Below, in pieces: positions 32,089 through 41,041 of a stretch of DNA of 64,000 nucleotides. The stretch's first letter is position 1. Every line of letters begins with the position of its first letter. The notes under the pieces were generated by a model, which saw only the letters and a program-made list of their open reading frames with translations, searched no databases and was not told the DNA's origin. The position numbers and the translations under genes are program-made. This stretch comes from Clostridiales bacterium FE2011 (GTDB lineage: Bacteria > Bacillota > Clostridia > Christensenellales > Aristaeellaceae): the NCBI GenBank assembly GCA_017569305.1, contig CP069418.1, positions 992,001 to 1,056,000 of the forward strand, written 5' to 3'.

Positions 32089-33185
32089 TTAACCCTTGCG
32101 CTGCCGTTTTTGATAATGGATTCAACCTCTTCCTTGCTGGCCATGCTGGTGTCGCCGGGGGTGGTCATCGCCAGCGCGCCGTGAGCCGCGCCGTAATTGA
32201 CAGCCAGTTCAGGATCACCGGTGGTCATCAGGCCGTAGATCAGGCCGGAGGCGAAGGAATCACCGCCGCCCACGCGATCCAGGATTTCCAGGTTGTCAAA
32301 AGCCTTTGACATATAGACGTTTCCATCCGCCCAGCAGATCGCCTTCCAGTCGTTTACCGTAGCGGTTTTGACAGTGCGCAGCGTGGTGGCGATGGCTTTG
32401 AAGTTGGGGTACTGCTTCGCCGCTTCCGCGATCATCTTGTAATACCCGTCCAGGTTCAGTTCCTTCAGGTTTGCGTCGTTCCCCTCGATTTCGAATCCCA
32501 GGCAGGCGGTAAAGTCTTCTTCATTGCCGATCATCACGTCCACATATTTGGCAACTTCCCGGTTAACCTCCCGGGCTTTTTCCAGGCCACCGATAGCGGA
32601 CCACATGGAAGGCCGGTAATTCAGGTCATAGGAGATCAGGGTGCCGTATTTCTTCGCAGTCTTGCACGCGGCGATAACGGTCTCACAGCTCTGTTCGGAC
32701 AGTGCCGCGTAGATGCCGCCCGTATGCAGCCACCGGACGCCCAGCTTGCCGAAGATATAGTCGAAGTCAAAGTCTTCGGGAGTAGCTTTGGAAATGGCTG
32801 TGTTGGCACGGTCAGAACACCCCACCGCGCCCCGGATACCGAATCCGCGCTCTGTGAAGTTCAGGCCGTTCCGGCAGACGCGGCCGATACCGTCCGTCTT
32901 TTTCCAGCAGATCAGGTCTGTATCCACGCCGCCCTGTTCAATCAGGTCCCTGAGCAGTTTGCCGACTTCATTGTCCGCAAATGCAGTAATCACACCGGTC
33001 TTCAGGCCAAAGCACTTGTGCAGGCCACGGACCACATTGTATTCACCGCCGCCTTCCCAGGCTTTAAACTCCCGGGCAGTCCGGATCCGGCCCTCACCGG
33101 GATCCAGGCGCAACATGATTTCACCCAGGGATACCGCGTCATAGCGGCACTCTTCAGCAGGTTTCAGATTAAGGTTCATATTCAT
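32082..33185 (-). CDS. kdgK: 2-keto-3-deoxygluconate kinase
   Basis: A 367-residue PfkB-family kinase that phosphorylates KDG to KDPG. The family signatures are visible: GEIMLRLDPGEG and GGGEYNVVRGLHKCFG near the N-terminus and DRVGGGDSFASGLIYG near residue 305, with the catalytic Asp in GGGDS. It takes KDG from UxaA, UxuA and KduD and passes KDPG to Eda, whose gene lies immediately upstream. The start ATG overlaps the eda stop in TAATG, so the pair is translationally coupled. Confidence 0.94.
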   Translation of the reverse strand: MNMNLNLKPAEECRYDAVSLGEIMLRLDPGEGRIRTAREFKAWEGGGEYNVVRGLHKCFGLKTGVITAFADNEVGKLLRDLIEQGGVDTDLICWKKTDGIGRVCRNGLNFTERGFGIRGAVGCSDRANTAISKATPEDFDFDYIFGKLGVRWLHTGGIYAALSEQSCETVIAACKTAKKYGTLISYDLNYRPSMWSAIGGLEKAREVNREVAKYVDVMIGNEEDFTACLGFEIEGNDANLKELNLDGYYKMIAEAAKQYPNFKAIATTLRTVKTATVNDWKAICWADGNVYMSKAFDNLEILDRVGGGDSFASGLIYGLMTTGDPELAVNYGAAHGALAMTTPGDTSMASKEEVESIIKNGSARVKR

Positions 33186-33823
33186 TACCCCCTGATTTCT
33201 TTCACAATGCCGGCCGCTTCACGAACCAGCCGTTCAATCTCATCGAACTGTCCGGCTTTCACCAGCTTGCCGCTGACCATCCAGCTGCCGCCGCAGGCCA
33301 CAATCCGGTCATAAGACAGGTAATCCCGCACATTCTCCGCGTTGATGCCGCCGGTGGGCATAAAGTTCAGGCCTACATACGGTGCCGCCAGGGCCTTGAT
33401 CATCTTCAGGCCGCCGGCCGGTTCCGCCGGGAAGAACTTCAGCACGTCCAGGTCAAACTGCAGCGCTGCTTCAATCTCCGTAGGAGTGCATACGCCGGGA
33501 GTCATCGGAACACCCTTTTTCAGCACATGCTCCGTAACCTTCGGATTAAATCCGGGGCTGACAATAAACGTAGCGCCTGCGTCAATCGCCCGGTCCGCCT
33601 GTTCCGTGGTCAGCACGGTGCCCGCGCCGATAATCATTTCCGGGAAGGCTTTGGCCATTCTCCGGATGGATTCCTCCGCCGCTGCGGTCCGGAAGGTCAC
33701 TTCCGCGCAGGGCAGTCCGCCGGCCATCAGCCGTTCCGCCAGCGGCAGCGCATCTTCAGCACTGTCCAGCACCACAACCGGCACAATACCGATTCCCTTC
33801 AGTTTCTTCATCATTTCTGTCAT
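33185..33823 (-). CDS. eda: 2-keto-3-deoxy-6-phosphogluconate aldolase
   Basis: A 212-residue class I aldolase that cleaves KDPG to pyruvate and glyceraldehyde 3-phosphate. It also belongs to the 4-hydroxy-2-oxoglutarate aldolase family. The catalytic Lys is in DVLKFFPAEPAGG and the assisting Glu in AEVTFRT; IIGAGTVLTTEQ and MPTGGINAENV are family signatures. The open frame begins seven codons earlier, but ATG at 33823 follows GAGGGGGAGAAATTCG and starts MTEMMKKL. It is coupled to kdgK and separated from uxaA by an unusual 17-base-pair hairpin. Confidence 0.96.
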   Translation of the reverse strand: MTEMMKKLKGIGIVPVVVLDSAEDALPLAERLMAGGLPCAEVTFRTAAAEESIRRMAKAFPEMIIGAGTVLTTEQADRAIDAGATFIVSPGFNPKVTEHVLKKGVPMTPGVCTPTEIEAALQFDLDVLKFFPAEPAGGLKMIKALAAPYVGLNFMPTGGINAENVRDYLSYDRIVACGGSWMVSGKLVKAGQFDEIERLVREAAGIVKEIRG

Positions 33824-33879
33824 CGAATTTCTCCCCCTCAACATATCCGTCAGTATAATGAATGATTAATCTGGAATTA

Positions 33880-33904
33880 CTTTCTCAATTCTTCATTCTT
33901 CATT
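33880..33904. repeat. TTCATTC direct repeats after uxaA
   Basis: CAATTCTTCATTCTTCATTGC carries tandem TTCATT units next to the long hairpin at 33905-33942. They belong to the same short-repeat class seen in other gaps of the operon. Confidence 0.6.
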
Positions 33905-33942
33905 GCTTTGATTTGAAAATCTGAGGATTTTCAAATCAAAGC
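33905..33942 (-). other. 17-base-pair hairpin enclosing the uxaA stop codon
   Basis: GCTTTGATTTGAAAATC (33905-33921) and GATTTTCAAATCAAAGC (33926-33942) are perfectly complementary with a four-base loop. The uxaA stop TGA at 33938-33936 lies inside the stem. No T-run follows on the minus strand, so an mRNA-stability or processing role is more likely than termination. Confidence 0.7.
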
Positions 33943-35417
33943 GTTATTCCCTGTTTGAAGATCGCCAGGTCATGGAACCCGTTGATTTCTCCCCTGGTCT
34001 TTTCACCGGAAGCAATCCGCATCACGGTGTCCAGCAGTTCTCCGCCCAGTTCTTCCAGCGTCATGCCTGTCAGCAGCCTTCCCGCGTCAAAGTCGATCCA
34101 GTTCCGTTTCTTCTGTGCCAACGGAGTATTGGATGCAATCTTCAGCGTCGGCACAGGGCAGCCGAAAGGCGTTCCCCTGCCGGTGGAAAAGAGCACCATC
34201 TGTGCCCCTGAAACCGCCAGGGCGGTGGAAGCCACCAGGTCGTTTCCCGGTGCAGAAAGCAGGTTCAGGCCCGCCGTTACCGCCTGTTCTCCGTAAGCCA
34301 GCACGCCTTTCACCGGCGAGCTTCCGCTCTTCTGGGTGCAGCCCAGCGCCTTGTCCTCCAGGGTAGTGATACCGCCGGCCTTGTTGCCCGGAGAAGGATT
34401 CTCATATACCGGCATATGATAGCTCTCAAAGTACGCCTTGAAATCATTGATCAGACCCACGGTTTTCCGGAACAGTTCCTCGCTCTCGCACCGGTCCATC
34501 AGGATAGTCTCAGCGCCAAACATTTCCGGCACTTCAGTCAGGATCGTGGCTCCGCCCATAGCGGTCAGCCTGTCGCTGAATACGCCGATTGCCGGGTTGG
34601 CTGTGATACCGGACAGCCCGTCCGATCCGCCGCACTTGAGGCCGATCGTCAGCTGATCTGCCGGACAGGGAACCCGCTCATCCCGGCGCATCCATTCCGC
34701 CAGTTCTTCCAGCAGCTTCATGCCCGCTTCCTGCTCATCCTCACAGTCCTGGCTCACCAGGAAGCGGATCCGGCTTTCATCATAATCCTTCATGAAAGGT
34801 TTGATCTGTTCAATCCCGCTGTTTTCGCAGCCCAGTCCCAACAGCAGCACGCCGCCGGCATTGGGATGTGTTGCCAGCGCCGCCAGCACTTTCCGTGTAT
34901 TGTCCTGGTCATCTCCCAGCTGACTGCATCCGTATGGATGGGAGAAGGCATACACGCCCTCCACCGCGCCGCCGGCCAGTTTCTGCGCCTCCCGGGCCAG
35001 CGCCTTCGCCACGTCATTTACGCAGCCCACTGTCGGCAGGATCCACAGTTCATTCCGGATGCCCGGTTTCCCGTTCTTCCGGGGATACCCCATGAAGGAA
35101 ACCGGCTCTTCTTTTTCTTGCCGGGGATACACGGGATGCCACTCATATTCTTTTTCCCCGGACAGCAGCGTATGCAGGTTATGGACATGTACGTGCCCAC
35201 CTGCCGGAATATCCTCTGTGGCTTCTCCGATAGGATAACCGTACTTGATGACCGCCTCCCCTTTCCGGATATCCCGCAGGGCCGCTTTATGGCCCATCGG
35301 CAGGTCATCCTTCAGGGTGAGCTTACCGGTTCCCCAGGAAACGGTTTCGCCGGCTTTCAGCGGTTTCAGTGCCACCGCCACCATATCCCGGGGCGTAATC
35401 CGCACCATTTCGTTCAT
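33936..35417 (-). CDS. uxaA: Altronate dehydratase
   Basis: A 493-residue iron-dependent dehydratase that turns D-altronate into KDG. An N-terminal SAF-like part (about 1-95, RKGEAVIKYGYPIG, AGGHVHVHNLHTLLSG) is followed by the large catalytic part with FMGYPRKNGKPGIRNELWIL, HPYGCSQLGDDQ, LGLGCENSG, KCGGSDGLSGI and FSTGRGTPFGCPVPTLK. Conserved cysteines in GCSQ, GCENSG and KCGGS are expected for the metal site. The frame opens at 35444, but ATG at 35417 (MNEMVRITP) is preceded by GGAGAAAGAC. It forms the galacturonate branch with UxaB, encoded just upstream. Confidence 0.96.
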   Translation of the reverse strand: MNEMVRITPRDMVAVALKPLKAGETVSWGTGKLTLKDDLPMGHKAALRDIRKGEAVIKYGYPIGEATEDIPAGGHVHVHNLHTLLSGEKEYEWHPVYPRQEKEEPVSFMGYPRKNGKPGIRNELWILPTVGCVNDVAKALAREAQKLAGGAVEGVYAFSHPYGCSQLGDDQDNTRKVLAALATHPNAGGVLLLGLGCENSGIEQIKPFMKDYDESRIRFLVSQDCEDEQEAGMKLLEELAEWMRRDERVPCPADQLTIGLKCGGSDGLSGITANPAIGVFSDRLTAMGGATILTEVPEMFGAETILMDRCESEELFRKTVGLINDFKAYFESYHMPVYENPSPGNKAGGITTLEDKALGCTQKSGSSPVKGVLAYGEQAVTAGLNLLSAPGNDLVASTALAVSGAQMVLFSTGRGTPFGCPVPTLKIASNTPLAQKKRNWIDFDAGRLLTGMTLEELGGELLDTVMRIASGEKTRGEINGFHDLAIFKQGITL

Positions 35418-35477
35418 GTCTTTCTCCATGCAAAGCATCGTCATAAATCAGGGAGTAACAGCCCTGAATTCTGAATT

Positions 35478-35512
35478 TCATTATGCATTATGCATTGTAC
35501 ATTGTGCATTAT
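35478..35512. repeat. ATGCATT/TACATT-type direct repeats between uxaB and uxaA
   Basis: TTCATTATGCATTATGCATTGTACATTGTGCATTA is a run of five seven-base units that end at the uxaB stop codon. It fills almost the whole gap between the genes. Confidence 0.65.
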
Positions 35513-36999
35513 TCCAGGCATTCCCCGAATGCTTTCAGTGCGCCTTCTTCCCGGATCGTTTTCAGGATCCTGCCCGCGGCTTCTTCGAAGCCTGCCACCG
35601 TGGTCAGGTCCATTCCCCACATTTCCGTGTTGGTCATGACTGCATGGATCAGTTCCTCCGGAGAATCGTTCCGATGGCTGTAGAAAAACTCCAGCACATA
35701 CCGGTCGTCGCTCACTGTGTACTCGTTGCCCTTCGGCCGGCGGCAAATCAAGCCCTGCTCCGTCAGCGCCTGTACGTCGTTGGAGTAGAACGCGGCATAT
35801 GCTGCGAAACTGGTCGTCAGGCAGATCGGCAGGCTTCCCTTTTCCTTTACATAGTCCAGGAATGTCGGCATATTCCGTGCCCGCCATTTGCTGGTGGAAT
35901 TCAGGCTGATGCTCATCAGCTCATGATTGACAAAAGGATTGTTGAACCGGTCCTGCACAGCCTGTGCAAACTCTTCCAGGTCCTTTTTGTCCAGGGGCAG
36001 GGTCGGAATCACTTCCTCATACAGCATCCGGTTCATATATCCACGCACGGTATCATCATGCATGCAGTCCCGTACAATGTCAAACCCGGCCAGATAGGCT
36101 CCGGGTACGAAACCGGTATGGGCGCCGTTCAGGATTCGTACCTTGCGTTTCTTATAGGGAGTCACGTCCGGTACCACGATTACCGGCACACCGGCCTTCC
36201 TGAACGGGAGTCGGTCCTCCAGTTCCTGCGGTCCTTCAATCACCCAGATTCCGAAAACCTCACCCACGTCCGTCAGCGGATCCTCGTATCCGTTCTTTGC
36301 GTTCAGGCTTTCCACCTCTTTGGGATCGCGGATCCGCCCGGGAACGATCCGGTCCACCAGCGTGGAACAGAAGATATTCTCCTCATTCACCCAGCGTCGG
36401 AAATCCTCGCTCAGCTTCCAGTCGTCAATATACTGGTTCACGCAGCGGAGCAGCTCTTTTCCGTTGTTGTCGATCAGTTCACAGCTGAGCATGATGATAC
36501 CCTTCCGCCCGGCGGTAAACCGTTCATACAACACCCTGGTCAGCTTGGCCGGGAATGAAACCGGCGGCACCTGGTCAAAGGTACTCTCCGTATCGTGGAC
36601 AATACCCGCTTCCGTGGTGTTTGAAACGATGATCTCAAGTTCCCCGCTCCGGGCCGTTTCCAGCACCTTCTCCCAGTTCTCATAGGGATTGATGCACCGG
36701 CTTACCGCGGAGATGACCCGTTTCTGGTCCACCTTCTCGCCCTTTTCGCTGCCCCGGAGATACAGGGTATACAGGCCTTCCTGCTGATTGATCAGTTCCG
36801 TCAGGCCCTGGGCGATGGGCTGAACCAGCACCACTTTTCCGTTAAACCCGGCTTTCTCATTTGCGATATCGATGAAATTGTCCACAAAGGCGCGAAGGAA
36901 ATTCCCCTCGCCGAACTGCATCACCTTTTCCGGTGCCTGTTCCAGCACAAATCCGTCGTATCCGGACTCTTTCAGCACCTGATAATTCAACTGTGCCAT
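35509..36999 (-). CDS. uxaB: Tagaturonate reductase (altronate oxidoreductase)
   Basis: A 496-residue NAD-dependent long-chain mannitol dehydrogenase-family protein. MQFGEGNFLRAFVDNFIDIAN near residues 27-47 and SNTTEAGI around 120 are the UxaB signatures that separate it from UxuB. KVRILNGAHTGFVPGAYLAG near 290 holds the catalytic region. It reduces D-tagaturonate to D-altronate, the substrate of UxaA encoded next. RBS GGAGGAAAAGAAG precedes the ATG. It lies 30 bases after uxuB. Confidence 0.95.
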   Translation of the reverse strand: MAQLNYQVLKESGYDGFVLEQAPEKVMQFGEGNFLRAFVDNFIDIANEKAGFNGKVVLVQPIAQGLTELINQQEGLYTLYLRGSEKGEKVDQKRVISAVSRCINPYENWEKVLETARSGELEIIVSNTTEAGIVHDTESTFDQVPPVSFPAKLTRVLYERFTAGRKGIIMLSCELIDNNGKELLRCVNQYIDDWKLSEDFRRWVNEENIFCSTLVDRIVPGRIRDPKEVESLNAKNGYEDPLTDVGEVFGIWVIEGPQELEDRLPFRKAGVPVIVVPDVTPYKKRKVRILNGAHTGFVPGAYLAGFDIVRDCMHDDTVRGYMNRMLYEEVIPTLPLDKKDLEEFAQAVQDRFNNPFVNHELMSISLNSTSKWRARNMPTFLDYVKEKGSLPICLTTSFAAYAAFYSNDVQALTEQGLICRRPKGNEYTVSDDRYVLEFFYSHRNDSPEELIHAVMTNTEMWGMDLTTVAGFEEAAGRILKTIREEGALKAFGECLE

Positions 37000-37029
37000 C
37001 TTCTTTTCCTCCAGGATAAAATCAGATTG

Positions 37030-38643
37030 TCAGTCGGTCAGTGTTTTCTTCAGGGTTTCACGTACAGCGCCGGGACCCTGGATTTCTTCCAGGAAGTATC
37101 CGGTAATCCGTTCTCCCAGTTCGCACCGGGTCAGGTCGCTGCCGAAAATCATGGGATTGGACAGAATCGGTTTCAGCTTGTCGCCGCAGGTTTCAGGCTT
37201 TCCGAGCTCGATTCCGGACAGCATGGCCCGCAGCTCCTCCAGCAGCGGATCTCCGGACAATGGCATGGCATTGCCTGCGTCATCCACACCCAGCAGATAC
37301 CGGAGCCAGCCCGCAATTGCCAGCGGCAGGGCTACCAGCTGATCCATGGAACGGTTCTCCGCCAGGTAGCTCTTGATGGTTTCACCGAAGCGGATTCCCA
37401 CCTTCTGGGAGGTGTCTGTCGCAATCCGCTGCGGGGCGTCAGGCATGAAGGGATTGGGCAGCCGTTCCTCCACCACTTCGTCAATGAAAGCTTTGGGGCT
37501 GAGGATTCCCGGATCCGTCACAACCGGCAGTCCTTCCTGGTATCCCAGCCGGCGGATCAGCTTCACCAGGTCCTCGTCCTTCATCTCTTCCCGGATCAGG
37601 GTATAGCCCAGCAGGCAGCCATAAACCGCAAGGGCGGTATGCAGCGGGTTCAGGCAGGTGGTCACCTTCATCCGTTCCGTCTTGTTCACTGTCTCCCGGT
37701 CTGTAAAATACACACCGGCTTTTTCCAGAGGCGGACGGCCGTTGGGGAACTTGTCTTCCACCACCAGGTACTGGGCTTTCTCCGCGTTCACAAACGGCGC
37801 CACAAAAGTCCCCCGGGGCGTTTCCAGCGGAGCCACAGCTTCAATGCCTGCTTCCTCAAGCATCCGCTGAACCTCAGGAGCAGGCCTGGGCGTAATCTTG
37901 TCGATCATGCTCCAGGGGAAGGATACCTGGCTTTCGTCCGAAAGCCACTTCACAAAGTCCTTCGGTACAAAGCCGTTCACCTGCCAGGCCTTGGCCACCT
38001 CCAGGATACTGCTCTGCAGTTTTTCCCCGTTGTGGCTGCAGTTGTCCATGCTCACCACTGCCAGCGGAAGCTTCCCGTTCTGGTACCGGTGATACAGCAG
38101 CGCTGTTACAATCGTCATGGCATGGCGGGCCTTTTCCGGTCCGTTCTTCAGGTCTTCTTCCACCACCTTCTGGTAGTTTCCGTCAATCTGTCGCAGGGCA
38201 TAGCCCTTTTCAGTAATCGTAAAGCTGATCATCTGGAGAGAAGGGGCGGCAAAGGCCCGCAGCAGCCGGGCATAATCCGCCTGTTCCCCGGGCTGGGCAA
38301 CCACCGCTTCCGAAACGGATGCCACGATTTCCTTGTCGATGGTCGCGTCCGCGTTCAGGGTCACGCTCAGTGTCAGGTTATCATATCCGCCGTAAATCAT
38401 CCGGATGTTGTCCACGTCAAAGGTATCCGCGGCGATAATACCCCGGTCTGAAAGACCGGCATCCAGCAGCCGCTGCTGCAGCACGGCAATGAACGCCCGG
38501 AAAATGTTTCCCGCGCCGAAGTGCACCCACATAGGCGCCTCTTCCGTCTTCTGCTTCATAGCGCTGATATCAAACGCCGGCAGGCGCACACCGGCTTTCT
38601 CCCAGCCGGCCCGATCCTTCAGATTCTCCAGACTTACCCTCAT
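37030..38643 (-). CDS. uxuB: Fructuronate reductase (mannonate oxidoreductase)
   Basis: A 537-residue protein of the mannitol dehydrogenase family. MWVHFGAGNIFRAFIAVLQQ near residue 38 is the nucleotide-binding start, KVTTCLNPLHTALAVYGCLLG and LIRRLGYQEGLPVVTDPG contain the catalytic helix, and KDFVKWLSDESQVSFPWSM is a UxuB feature. It converts D-fructuronate to D-mannonate for UxuA. The protein is somewhat longer than the E. coli enzyme (486) but shows no broken motif. ATG at 38643 follows GGAATGGAGAATTGAT. Confidence 0.92.
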   Translation of the reverse strand: MRVSLENLKDRAGWEKAGVRLPAFDISAMKQKTEEAPMWVHFGAGNIFRAFIAVLQQRLLDAGLSDRGIIAADTFDVDNIRMIYGGYDNLTLSVTLNADATIDKEIVASVSEAVVAQPGEQADYARLLRAFAAPSLQMISFTITEKGYALRQIDGNYQKVVEEDLKNGPEKARHAMTIVTALLYHRYQNGKLPLAVVSMDNCSHNGEKLQSSILEVAKAWQVNGFVPKDFVKWLSDESQVSFPWSMIDKITPRPAPEVQRMLEEAGIEAVAPLETPRGTFVAPFVNAEKAQYLVVEDKFPNGRPPLEKAGVYFTDRETVNKTERMKVTTCLNPLHTALAVYGCLLGYTLIREEMKDEDLVKLIRRLGYQEGLPVVTDPGILSPKAFIDEVVEERLPNPFMPDAPQRIATDTSQKVGIRFGETIKSYLAENRSMDQLVALPLAIAGWLRYLLGVDDAGNAMPLSGDPLLEELRAMLSGIELGKPETCGDKLKPILSNPMIFGSDLTRCELGERITGYFLEEIQGPGAVRETLKKTLTD

Positions 38644-38665
38644 ATCAATTCTCCATTCCTTCTGC

Positions 38666-38707
38666 TTTCAATTATCATTCTTCACTTTTCATTGTTCATT
38701 TTTCATT
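38666..38707. repeat. TTCATT-type direct repeats between uxuA and uxuB
   Basis: TCAATTATCATTCTTCACTTTTCATTGTTCATTTTTCATTC contains five to six related seven-base units that run into the uxuA stop codon. Same class as the tracts at 29.2, 32.0, 33.9 and 35.5 kb. Confidence 0.65.
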
Positions 38708-39769
38708 CTTTTCTATTGCTTCCCACAGGCCGTTCAAGTAGGCCACACCGAGGGCACGGTCATACAGGCCGTAGCCGGGGCGGCCCTGCTCATCCCAGAT
38801 CATACGTCCGTGGTCCGGCCGGATGTAGGTATCCGGGCAGGTCTCATGGATGGCTTTCATGATTTCATACACATCCAGGTCGCCGGTAGAGGACAGATGG
38901 GAAGCTTCCCGGAAGTGATGGTAGCCCAGGTATTTGACGTTGCGCACATGCATGGCGCCGATGCGGTCCATCTTTCCGAAGTGACGGATCGCTGCCGGAA
39001 TATCGTTGTCAGGATTGGATCCGAGAGAACCGGTGCACAGGCACAGGGTATTGGCGGGGCTGTCATGCAGCTTCACCATCTTGTCGAAATCCTCCTGGCT
39101 GTGGGTAATCCGCGGCAGTCCGAAGATCGGCCAGGCCGGATCATCCGGATGGCAGGCCATCCGCACGCCCACTTCCTCGCACACCGGAATCACAGCATCC
39201 AGGAAATACTTGAAGTTCTTCCTCAGTCCGTCCGGAGTCATCCCTTCATACTGCTTCAGGGTTGTCTCCAGCAGGGCCAGCCGTTCCGGTTCCCAGCCGG
39301 GCAGGGAGAATCCTTTGCTTCCGGAAGCAGTTCTGCGGACGATTTCCAGCGGGCCCATCTCACCCAGGTCCTTCTCGTCAAAATACAGGCTGTTGCTTCC
39401 ATCTTCCGGAATCACCCGGGCCAGGTCCGTACGCAGCCAGTCGAAAACAGGCATGAAGTTGTAGATGATCACTTTCACACCATGTTTTGCCAGCATCCGG
39501 ATCGTGGAAATGTAGTTGGCGATATACTCATCCCGCCGTCCCAGGCCGGTCTTGATGTCCTCATGAACATTCACTGATTCAATGACTTCGATCTCGAGTC
39601 CCGCTTCGTTTACTTCCTTTTTCAGAGCAATAAACTCTTCTTCCGGCCAGTCCACACCGGCGGGTTTCTCCAGCAGACCCATCAGACCAGTCATGCCGGG
39701 AATCTGTTTGATGTACTTCAGCGGAATCGGATCAGACTGGCTTCCATACCAGCGAAATGTCATTTTCAT
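38696..39769 (-). CDS. uxuA: Mannonate dehydratase
   Basis: A 357-residue TIM-barrel enzyme, the length usual in Gram-positive bacteria. It dehydrates D-mannonate to KDG. The opening [68 protein letters not shown] and the metal-site stretch [11 protein letters not shown] are family signatures. Its start codon overlaps the stop of the MFS transporter gene in ATGA. With UxuB and UxaC it completes the glucuronate branch. Confidence 0.96.
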   Translation of the reverse strand: MKMTFRWYGSQSDPIPLKYIKQIPGMTGLMGLLEKPAGVDWPEEEFIALKKEVNEAGLEIEVIESVNVHEDIKTGLGRRDEYIANYISTIRMLAKHGVKVIIYNFMPVFDWLRTDLARVIPEDGSNSLYFDEKDLGEMGPLEIVRRTASGSKGFSLPGWEPERLALLETTLKQYEGMTPDGLRKNFKYFLDAVIPVCEEVGVRMACHPDDPAWPIFGLPRITHSQEDFDKMVKLHDSPANTLCLCTGSLGSNPDNDIPAAIRHFGKMDRIGAMHVRNVKYLGYHHFREASHLSSTGDLDVYEIMKAIHETCPDTYIRPDHGRMIWDEQGRPGYGLYDRALGVAYLNGLWEAIEKNEK

Positions 39770-40974
39770 GTTTCGGATACTCCCTTTCTTGTTTTCATTC
39801 GGATATTGACGGCGGAAAACACCGTCAGAAGAACAATCGACACCAGGATAGCGGTCATGCTCATCTCAAATCCGCCGCTTTGCGCAAGGAATCCAACCAA
39901 GGCAGGCATCAGGATACCGCCTGTCGCTCCAAAGGCCAGCAGGGTTCCCGTCGCCAGCGGATAGGTGTTGGTATAGTGCACGGCGTCGGAATAGATCATG
40001 GGGCAGATCCCGGCCATGCAGAATCCCATGCCCGCAATACACCCCGTCACCACCGGAACAGCTGACGCCAACAGCATTCCGGCGAAACAGGCGGCCATTC
40101 CGATCGACGCGACAAACATCAGGATCTTCTGGGATACTTTCCGGGAAAGCCAGGCACATGTCAACCGTCCCGCCAGGATCACCGCCCACAGAAGGGTCGC
40201 CATGGACTGGCTGTAAGCGGCAATGCCTCCCTCACCCATGGCAGTGAAGAGCGACTGCTTATGCTGCAGGTAGGTAACCAGCCATCCGTTAATGGCATAT
40301 TCGCTGCAGATATAGCAGAACATCATTCCGGCGAAAACCAGAAAAGCCGGCTCTTTCAGGAACGCCATTGTCCGTGCCTCTTTCTGCTTCCTGTCCGGAC
40401 GGTCATCCGGCACCTGCGAACGGGAAAACAGGAATACTGCCGCCACGCCGCACAGCACCACAAAAAAGAGTCCGGCCTGCCAGGCTGCAATGCGGCTCAG
40501 CAGAAGAAAGGCCATCGGTGCGGTAATGGCACCAACGGCAAAGCACGCATGCAGAATATTGGCTGCCGCGGGGCTGCCGTCAGTCAGGACGTTCACCGTG
40601 TGGTTGTTGAAATTCGTAACGGAGCCACGTCCAACACCCGTAAGTACAAAAGCTGCGAAAAGAAGGCCCGGAGCACCGGTAACGGCCATCAGGGTCATCC
40701 CCAGGAAAGCCAGGGAGGCCAGAAGAGCAATGGACCGGCGGCGTCCCAGCCAGAAGGGCACAATACCCGAAACAAATCCGGCAACCATGTTGCCGATCGA
40801 ATGAGCGGACAGCAGCACCCCGCTGAAGGAATCTGACAGTCCCCAGCTGCGTTTGAGATCCGGCATGGCAGATCCAAGCATCAGGGAAACCATACCGCTG
40901 CAGAAAAACGCGTAAAAGCACGTCAGCAGCAACCGGCGGCGGGAAGGATCCATTCGGCGGAGGAAAGAAAACAT
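39766..40974 (-). CDS. Major facilitator superfamily sugar or sugar-acid transporter
   Basis: A 402-residue protein with about 12 predicted membrane helices. The loop [18 protein letters not shown] between helices 2 and 3 is the MFS signature region, and [20 protein letters not shown] fits the FucP/YfkF-like branch of sugar transporters. Upstream in-frame ATGs exist, but ATG at 40974 is preceded by GGGAG at the right distance. It lies between TRAP genes and uxuA, so uptake of a monomeric uronate or a related sugar is likely. Two different uptake systems in one operon suggest two substrates or different affinities. Confidence 0.85.
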   Translation of the reverse strand: MFSFLRRMDPSRRRLLLTCFYAFFCSGMVSLMLGSAMPDLKRSWGLSDSFSGVLLSAHSIGNMVAGFVSGIVPFWLGRRRSIALLASLAFLGMTLMAVTGAPGLLFAAFVLTGVGRGSVTNFNNHTVNVLTDGSPAAANILHACFAVGAITAPMAFLLLSRIAAWQAGLFFVVLCGVAAVFLFSRSQVPDDRPDRKQKEARTMAFLKEPAFLVFAGMMFCYICSEYAINGWLVTYLQHKQSLFTAMGEGGIAAYSQSMATLLWAVILAGRLTCAWLSRKVSQKILMFVASIGMAACFAGMLLASAVPVVTGCIAGMGFCMAGICPMIYSDAVHYTNTYPLATGTLLAFGATGGILMPALVGFLAQSGGFEMSMTAILVSIVLLTVFSAVNIRMKTRKGVSET

Positions 40975-40993
40975 CGGCATACTCCCTGAATAC

Positions 40994-41019
40994 ATCCCGG
41001 GCCTTTTCAGGCCCGGGAT
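40994..41019 (-). other. Hairpin between TRAP and MFS genes
   Basis: ATCCCGGGCCT (40994-41004), loop TTTC and AGGCCCGGGAT (41009-41019) form a perfect 11-base-pair stem upstream of the MFS start. No T-run follows on the minus strand, so it may be an RNA processing or partial attenuation site. Confidence 0.6.
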
Positions 41020-41041
41020 CATTCATCATTCAGTTTCCGGA

